Of a DNA stretch of 64,000 nt, positions 58,391 through 64,000 are shown one piece after another. Below the pieces are notes generated by a model that was given only the letters and a program-made list of their open reading frames with translations, made no database searches and had not been told where the DNA came from. Position 1 is the stretch's first letter, and each line of letters begins with the position of its first letter. The stretch comes from Chimonanthus salicifolius (taxonomy: Eukaryota; Streptophyta; Magnoliopsida; Laurales; Calycanthaceae), in the NCBI GenBank assembly GCA_013350335.1, contig CM023541.1, positions 38,370,739-38,434,738 of the forward strand, given 5' to 3'. The position numbers and the translations under genes are program-made.

Positions 58391-60210
58391 TGTCTAGAAT
58401 GGTCTTACAAGGAGGTGAATAGGACTATGGGGAATTTTAATTTCTATTTAAAATATTGGACAAGTTAATGATTGGTCTTTACAAGATTGTTCAATTAATC
58501 TTTCAATTTGATCTTTAAGTAAAATTAAGTTCACTCAAACTATATGTGCAATAAGATATGAGATTATGCACGTGCACTAATTAAGGTGAAAGTGATGAGG
58601 AGAAATGGAAGAATGGGACACAAGTATTTTTACGTGGTTCGGCAACCTTGCCTACGTCCATGCCTCAAGTATACCACTTGAGGATTTCACTAAACTTCTC
58701 ATTCACAGGTGGAGAAGAAACCTATTAGAATGCTTGATCTACTTCACGGGTGTAAATCGACCTAGTCATCGAGAGAACACCTCTCTTGAAAGCCAATAGG
58801 GTTACACCAACCCTTTACAATATTTCACAAGTAATAGAAAGAAGTTGTGCTTTGAAATATACCAAGAACTTAGCCTTGAGTTACTTGAAATAGCTTGGGT
58901 TGTTCTTGAATGTCCTCTTCTTTTTTGCTTAATGTAGATGCTCCAATGAATTCCAACCAAGATAGTAGCAAGGAGGTCTAGGGTGGATAGTGGTTTTCCT
59001 ATGAGGTTCAAGACCCTAGTGAGAATCTCAACTTAACACATTCAACTTAGAGCATAAAATGTTCAAAATATGCCTATGAGAGCTTTGAATGTGTTTGAGA
59101 TTAAGATTCAAAGCTTAGAGTATTTTAACTATGCAGTTTGTAAGCTTTGGAAGAAGAGGCTTAGGGATGATATTTGGTTTTCCTATTGATCAATCTTTTC
59201 CTAAGGTGTTTCTCAATGACACATTCAAGATTGAGCCAAAGATGCTCAAGGATTTTGCCTATGAGTGCTTTGAATGTGTTTGAGAATTATTTTAGAGCAA
59301 TGAAGGTATAACGATGGAGTTTTGATGCTCTAAGAATGATTGAGAGTCTTGAAGAACGTTAGAGACTGTTTGGCTCATCAAAGATCAACCTTTGGAATAT
59401 CCTAAGGTCATGCATTTAAAGACCTCTTTAAGATATGGCCGTTGGAAGTCGAAATCACAATAATAGAGCAGTTAAAAACTTCTCGTTATGATTTCAGTCG
59501 ACTGAACTTTAAAATTCAGTCGACTAAAATGTTCAGAAATGACAGTTGAAACATTTGGGTACAATTCGGTCGACTGAAATGTCCAAAAATGACTGTTGAA
59601 ACATTTGGGCACAATTCAGTCGACTGAAATCAAATATTCAGTCGACTAAACCTCATCTGACGCTGAAAAGACCAATCTGCAAAACTTTCAGTTGACTGAA
59701 ACATAAAGTTCAGCCGACTGAATCTCGACAGTTTTGTACACCTCCGCTAAAACAACCATAACTCGAGTTCCCGAATCAGTTTTGGGTGTTCTTGGGCTCA
59801 CTAGAAAGCTAACTGAGAGATCTATCTATTCATAAAATTTGGTCCAATTTGAAGTCCATTTGATATCTCAAATAATCTCTCAAAGTGAGGGTATATGACA
59901 AAACTATTTTGCTCTATTTTACACCCTTTCGTTGAAATGCTCATAACTTGAGCTATACATATCAGAATTTGGTGTTTTTGGACTTTTTGAAAATATATTT
60001 GAGTGATATATAAGATAATATAGGTTCAAAAAATACTTGAGCACATTTGATAGGAGAAGAAGTTTATCCAAAACAAAGAAAAATATAACTATCTTAAGAA
60101 ATCCAATTTTGTTCTTAGAAATTTTAAGTTGTGGATTCTAAGGTTTATCTCAAATGTAAGTTTAGGTATTTTAAGTCAGTCCTGAGGCCCAAATACCTGT
60201 GTCAGTTAGC
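58391..60210 (-). mobile_element. Probable Copia LTR sequence, minus strand
   Basis: On the minus strand the segment ends with ctattcacctccttgtaag and ttctagaca, as Tork-type LTRs do. It holds many short palindromes in the U3-like part. The boundaries and any target duplication are not settled. 60211-61000 shows nothing recognisable. Confidence 0.45.
59492..59722. repeat. Array of ttcagtcgactgaa palindromes
   Basis: Seven copies of a 14-bp palindrome or near-palindrome begin at 59492, 59515, 59565, 59615, 59637, 59687 and 59709. A 50-bp tandem unit (acagttgaaacatttggg... and actgttgaaacatttggg...) carries two of them. Confidence 0.9.
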
Positions 60211-61002
60211 ATTCATGAAGTTATTTCTGTTTCAGTTTGATGCCTTCCAAATGACGCATCTTCTGGAGCGTCAAATTTGATTTGACTATTTAGGTTTTCT
60301 AGAGGCGCGATTTTAGACACTTAGACGGCCACGACTCAGTCAAAGGAATTGGCAACTGAGTACTCAATCGGACACAGTCACAGAATTGACAACACAGTTT
60401 GACTCGGAGAGACAGATTTAACTATTAAGCCAACAGTATCCTCCATAGATATTTCCTACTCATGCAAGAAAGGTCGAGTGATTGACCATGACACGTAACG
60501 TGATTAACATGGCACTTGACGAATGAAACTCCCTGCAAACCACAGATATTAAGTGTGATTATGTGATTTTTAATTTCTAAATTAAAATGTCTGCTGGTTG
60601 AGCTACATTATGGATATTATTATTAGAAAGTAACATGAAACATGTTACAGCACATAGATCTTTGAAATGGAAAACTAGTCCAAGGAGTTATACCGACTTT
60701 CTTGAAATTAACATGAACCATTCAATTGCTTGTTGGCCTGTTGCCACACGACAGGACATTAAAGTCAAGACCTATTCTAATATTTTATGAACTGAAAATT
60801 CAAGTATAAAACCAGGTTGTGAAGAAGCTTTTCTTCTTTGACTCTTTGGTAAATTATTTTTTTCTAATTTATCTAGCTATGAAACTTATCTAAATTTATT
60901 TCAATTACAGGGGAATAAAGATCCAAAGATTATTGGGTGATTAAAGACAGATGAAATTTTTCTCTATTAATTTGTCATTAAATATAAATATTGGGTTTTA
61001 AC

Positions 61003-61145
61003 TCTCTCTTTTTCTTTTTGAGACATGGGGGAAACTCTTGGCCAACCAATGTTTTCGACCCCTTTAAGCCACTCTAAAACCTCTAGGGGAGATGCCCCAT
61101 ACCCACACAGTACGCCCCTGGTTATCATTGCAAGGGATTGAACTG
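61003..61145 (-). mobile_element. SINE-like element, minus strand
   Basis: On the minus strand: cagttcaatcccttgcaa (like a tRNA B box), gtactgtgtgggtatgg, and an A-rich tail ctcaaaaagaaaaagagag. It is similar in layout to the SINE at 62458. Target duplication not confirmed. Confidence 0.5.
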
Positions 61146-62457
61146 GAGAGCTTATGTAAATATGCAAATGCAATTTTTTTTATCTAGAAAAAGAATTGAA
61201 TATGAGATAGGTACCAATCTTGTCTGTGTGATCTCATTAAATAATCTTCTCTGGGTGAACATAATCATGGGTGATTTGTACTCACACCCACCTAAATACA
61301 GAGCTTGTTCAATCTTAATTTGTCTACAAAAGAAAAAGGAAACCTGATCGTCAAAACTCTAGAAAATAGAGATCAAAAAGAACTAGTAATAATTGAAGAG
61401 GGAGAAAAGTGGCCTCTGATTTCCATATTGATAGAGACCAGCCATCTACAACTCATCTATTTATAAAAATTACAAAATTTTTACAACCAATTCTATGTTG
61501 GGGACATCAGATATATACATTCAATTGCTTATTAAGAAAATTAGTGCTTCAAAAGCATCAGAATCGAATATATTCTTTTTCATCTGATCCAAAAAATAAA
61601 AAAGAATGATCATCTCCGCAAGAGTATGCACGATAATGCTATCTAAATTTAGACATGAGATCCAATAAATGAGATGGTGATGGATCTATCAGATCTTCGT
61701 TTAAGTACAAGGTCCATTAAAAACTACCTAGATTTGAATTAATCAATGCTTGTTTTTAAAGCTCATAAAATTTAAAAAATAATTTAAACTAATTAAATTT
61801 TAGATAGCTTAAAGTGGTGATTTCATTGATTCAAGTAAAAGCTTTTTGGGAGGGAGGACAATGTATTTAAAGAAAAATCATTCTAATAGACATATCACCA
61901 CCTCATTTGATGAACTTCTTCGTGGAAAATGACCAATTGAAGGTCCTGGGGCCGAAATAAATAACCATTCGCAAATCATGGAAGATTCATCCATCCATCC
62001 ATGTCGATGGTGAGACAAGCTTGAGGAATAATGGAAACAGATTAATGGTGGACAATGAATTGCACTAGCGAGTGAATTTCCAACTCTCTCTACAGACAAA
62101 GACAAATGACTTCTAAAACATTAGCTATAAGGTTTCATCCATTTCTCAATAAAATACCAAGTCTTCATTGTATTTCATTTCTTCCTAGATTCGTCGTACT
62201 CAATTATGATATTCTATACAAAGAAAATGGAAAGGATATTTTTTAGTCTCATGATTTCATCAATATTTGTGACTAGGCAGCCAGGCAATGGATCCTACGA
62301 CATTTATAAATAATTCAGCTATAACCCCATCTCAACATTGTTTCTAAAAATGTTTTAAGGGAATTATTCGACTCAATTCAGGATATAACTTTAGAAAAGA
62401 AAAAAATATTCATTTATTTATATTTTTAGTGATCAATAACCAGGTGATAATCGTTGC

Positions 62458-62597
62458 TCCCTCATGTCCCGGGATCAAATCTTGGTGCTACCACTTACTT
62501 ATTTAGGCCGACTGTGTGGGCAATGGCGGTGCGGGCCTCAAGAGATTAGTTTTGTTAGGTCAATACCTCAGAGATACCTTCGTTATAAAAAAAAAAG
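62458..62597 (+). mobile_element. SINE with 19-bp target duplication
   Basis: 140 bp with B-box-like gggatcaaatc near its left end and a poly-A tail at 62587-62596. The flanks accaggtgataatcgttgc (62439-62457) and accagatgataattgttgc (62598-62616) agree at 17 of 19 bases. The A box is missing, so it is probably 5'-truncated. Confidence 0.7.
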
Positions 62598-62796
62598 ACC
62601 AGATGATAATTGTTGCACATTAATTCATTTTCAATACTTTTAATGAAGATTACTTAGTGATTAGATTTGAAAATATGGATTTGGTAAATGAGAAAGAGTC
62701 ACAAAGTCTGAAAAAAAAAAAGAAAAAAAAAACAAACTAGTGACATAGGGTCTACATGAATAATTAATTTCCTCAATGAAACTATAAAAGATTTGG

Positions 62797-63903
62797 CTGC
62801 CGGTGGGATGAACTTGGTCCACATGTTGTTTCCTCTTTTGCCTATTTAGATACACACTCATCCCATGATTGGCTTCCCTTTGTATTTCTGTTTGTCTCCC
62901 ATGTTTGACATGAATTAATGGGACTGTCAATGAGTTAGAATCTAGATAGATTAAGTTGCATTTGACTCTTTATCAAAGTGGGTCTAAAACATATGAACCA
63001 TTCCATTTGAAAAGATAAATAGATTGACCTAAGCCAATCAGTTAATATCCCAATAACATCACTTTGGTGAAATGGATTTCTAATGAAATACGGTGTGAAA
63101 TATCTATATATGTATGAATATAATAGTCTAGTACATAAGTAAAAATAATTCAAAATAACTCTAAAATTGAATAACTTGCTTTTAAACTTTTTTAAATTCG
63201 AAAATATTGGTGAAAATAACTCAAAAATCGATTTTTTTTTTAAATAAAAAAAACCAGCATCTGTCGGTTAATACTGGCTGATACGTATCGACTGATAATA
63301 CGACCCGTATCAATGATTTGCACTTGACCAAAAAGCCATGATACGTATCAAAGCCTTTAAGTCGATTATGTATCGGCCGATAACTTGACCTATAATGTCA
63401 TACCATCTCTTTTCAAGTGTGCTAATCTAACTTTTTTTTTCTAAAATTAATAGAAGTTTTTTTATAAAATCAACACCTGAATAAAATGAAGAGAATAGAC
63501 CCTTCAAAGTAGTAAGCAACTATCAAACATATGTATTAAAAAAGAAAAGTCTCTACTACCTTACTATTGTCTTCATTTGCTATTTCATAAATCACATTTT
63601 AGAGTAGAGGATGTCAGATCAAGTAGGTCAAACCTCCATTGGTGGGGTCTTATCAATTACATTTGTGGACAGGGTCGAGTTATCCGCCGATATCCGATAT
63701 ATATAACCGATATCAGCCGATATTGATACGTTTTTAAAAAAGAAAAAAGGAAAAAATAAAAGAGAAAAATATCAGGTTATACCGAATTTTTCACCCCTGG
63801 TTGTGGAGCCTTAAAATGCAATAGGAATTCTAATAACATCCCCGTGCATTACTTGGAAAAATTTAATTGGGCTTTGCACAAGTTTAATTAAATATTATAA
63901 AAT
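62797..63903. repeat. Repeat shared with the last intron of GP210
   Basis: 62797-63120 matches 48998-49345 (gctgccggtgggatga, then cccatg-ttggcttccctttg) and 63140-63903 matches 52350-53045, in the same order and orientation. The intron copy has about 3 kb more in the middle, which holds the LTR and TRIM/MITE insertions. Confidence 0.85.
63670..63799. mobile_element. Short hAT-type MITE
   Basis: 130 bp, ends cagggtcgag and ttttcacccctg, flanks tttgtgga and gttgtgga (7 of 8). Interior has gccgatat words like the MITE at 51397. It lies within the repeat copy 62797-63903 and is absent from the intron copy. Confidence 0.6.
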
Positions 63904-63910
63904 AATTTAA

Positions 63911-64000
63911 AGGGGTTGGAGTGATGGTCAAGAATCTATCTCAGGAAGTGGGAATCCTGACTACTCTAGCCCAAAAGGCCACTCTCCATAGAATTACCCA
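63911..64000 (+). mobile_element. Possible SINE, cut by window end
   Basis: gggttggagtgatggtcaag looks like an A box region and agtgggaatcctgac like a B box of tRNA-derived plant SINEs. The rest is outside the window. Confidence 0.35.

Overview
This window is nuclear DNA from a flowering plant. It holds most of one very large protein-coding gene on the + strand and the transposable elements that fill its introns. The gene encodes the plant nuclear-pore membrane glycoprotein GP210/NUP210. I could place 31 coding exons, from 2454 to the stop codon at 56608-56610. All introns are GT-AG. The exons join to 4743 nt, a multiple of three with no internal stop, giving 1580 residues. The N-terminal part (roughly 370 residues by comparison with the Arabidopsis protein, from memory) and the promoter lie before base 1. 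The last exon carries the single membrane span and a short C-terminal tail.

Exons make up only about 9% of the 54 kb. Nine introns exceed 2 kb and the last is 9786 nt. Layout: 1-1186, end of an LTR; 2454-5786, seven exons with short introns; 5787-7809, a TG-rich intron; 7930-11005, a hAT element with a Copia fragment inside; 11069-15511, nested LINE copies with a solo LTR; 15704-23869, a full-length 4.66 kb Copia element on the minus strand; 23870-25869, eight closely packed exons; 25870-32500, two LINEs, two solo LTRs and a minimal LINE tail; 32501-36416, exons 19-23 with LINE debris; 36417-42709, a deleted Gypsy element and a LINE; 42710-46486, exons 24-30 with a non-coding LTR element; 46487-56272, LTR, hAT and TRIM-like repeats; 56273-56610, the last exon; 56611-64000, downstream DNA with LTR, SINE and MITE sequences.

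The only cellular gene supported is GP210. No tRNA, rRNA, CRISPR or bacterial feature was seen. Plant-type features are the TTTAGGG-like minisatellite, the zf-RVT/RNase H LINEs, and Copia elements with a methionine-tRNA primer site. The many nested LINEs and hAT elements in long introns would suit a magnoliid or early-diverging eudicot with large introns, such as sacred lotus, but the sequence does not prove the species.

The most notable observations are an in-frame 54-bp tandem duplication that copies the splice donor of exon 30, a possible decoy terminal exon in the last intron, two hAT copies that carry the same Copia LTR piece, a Gypsy ORF fusing reverse transcriptase directly to the integrase C-terminus, a Copia element without a recognisable gag, and LTRs with arrays of GTCGAC palindromes. 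I found no wholly new biological system.
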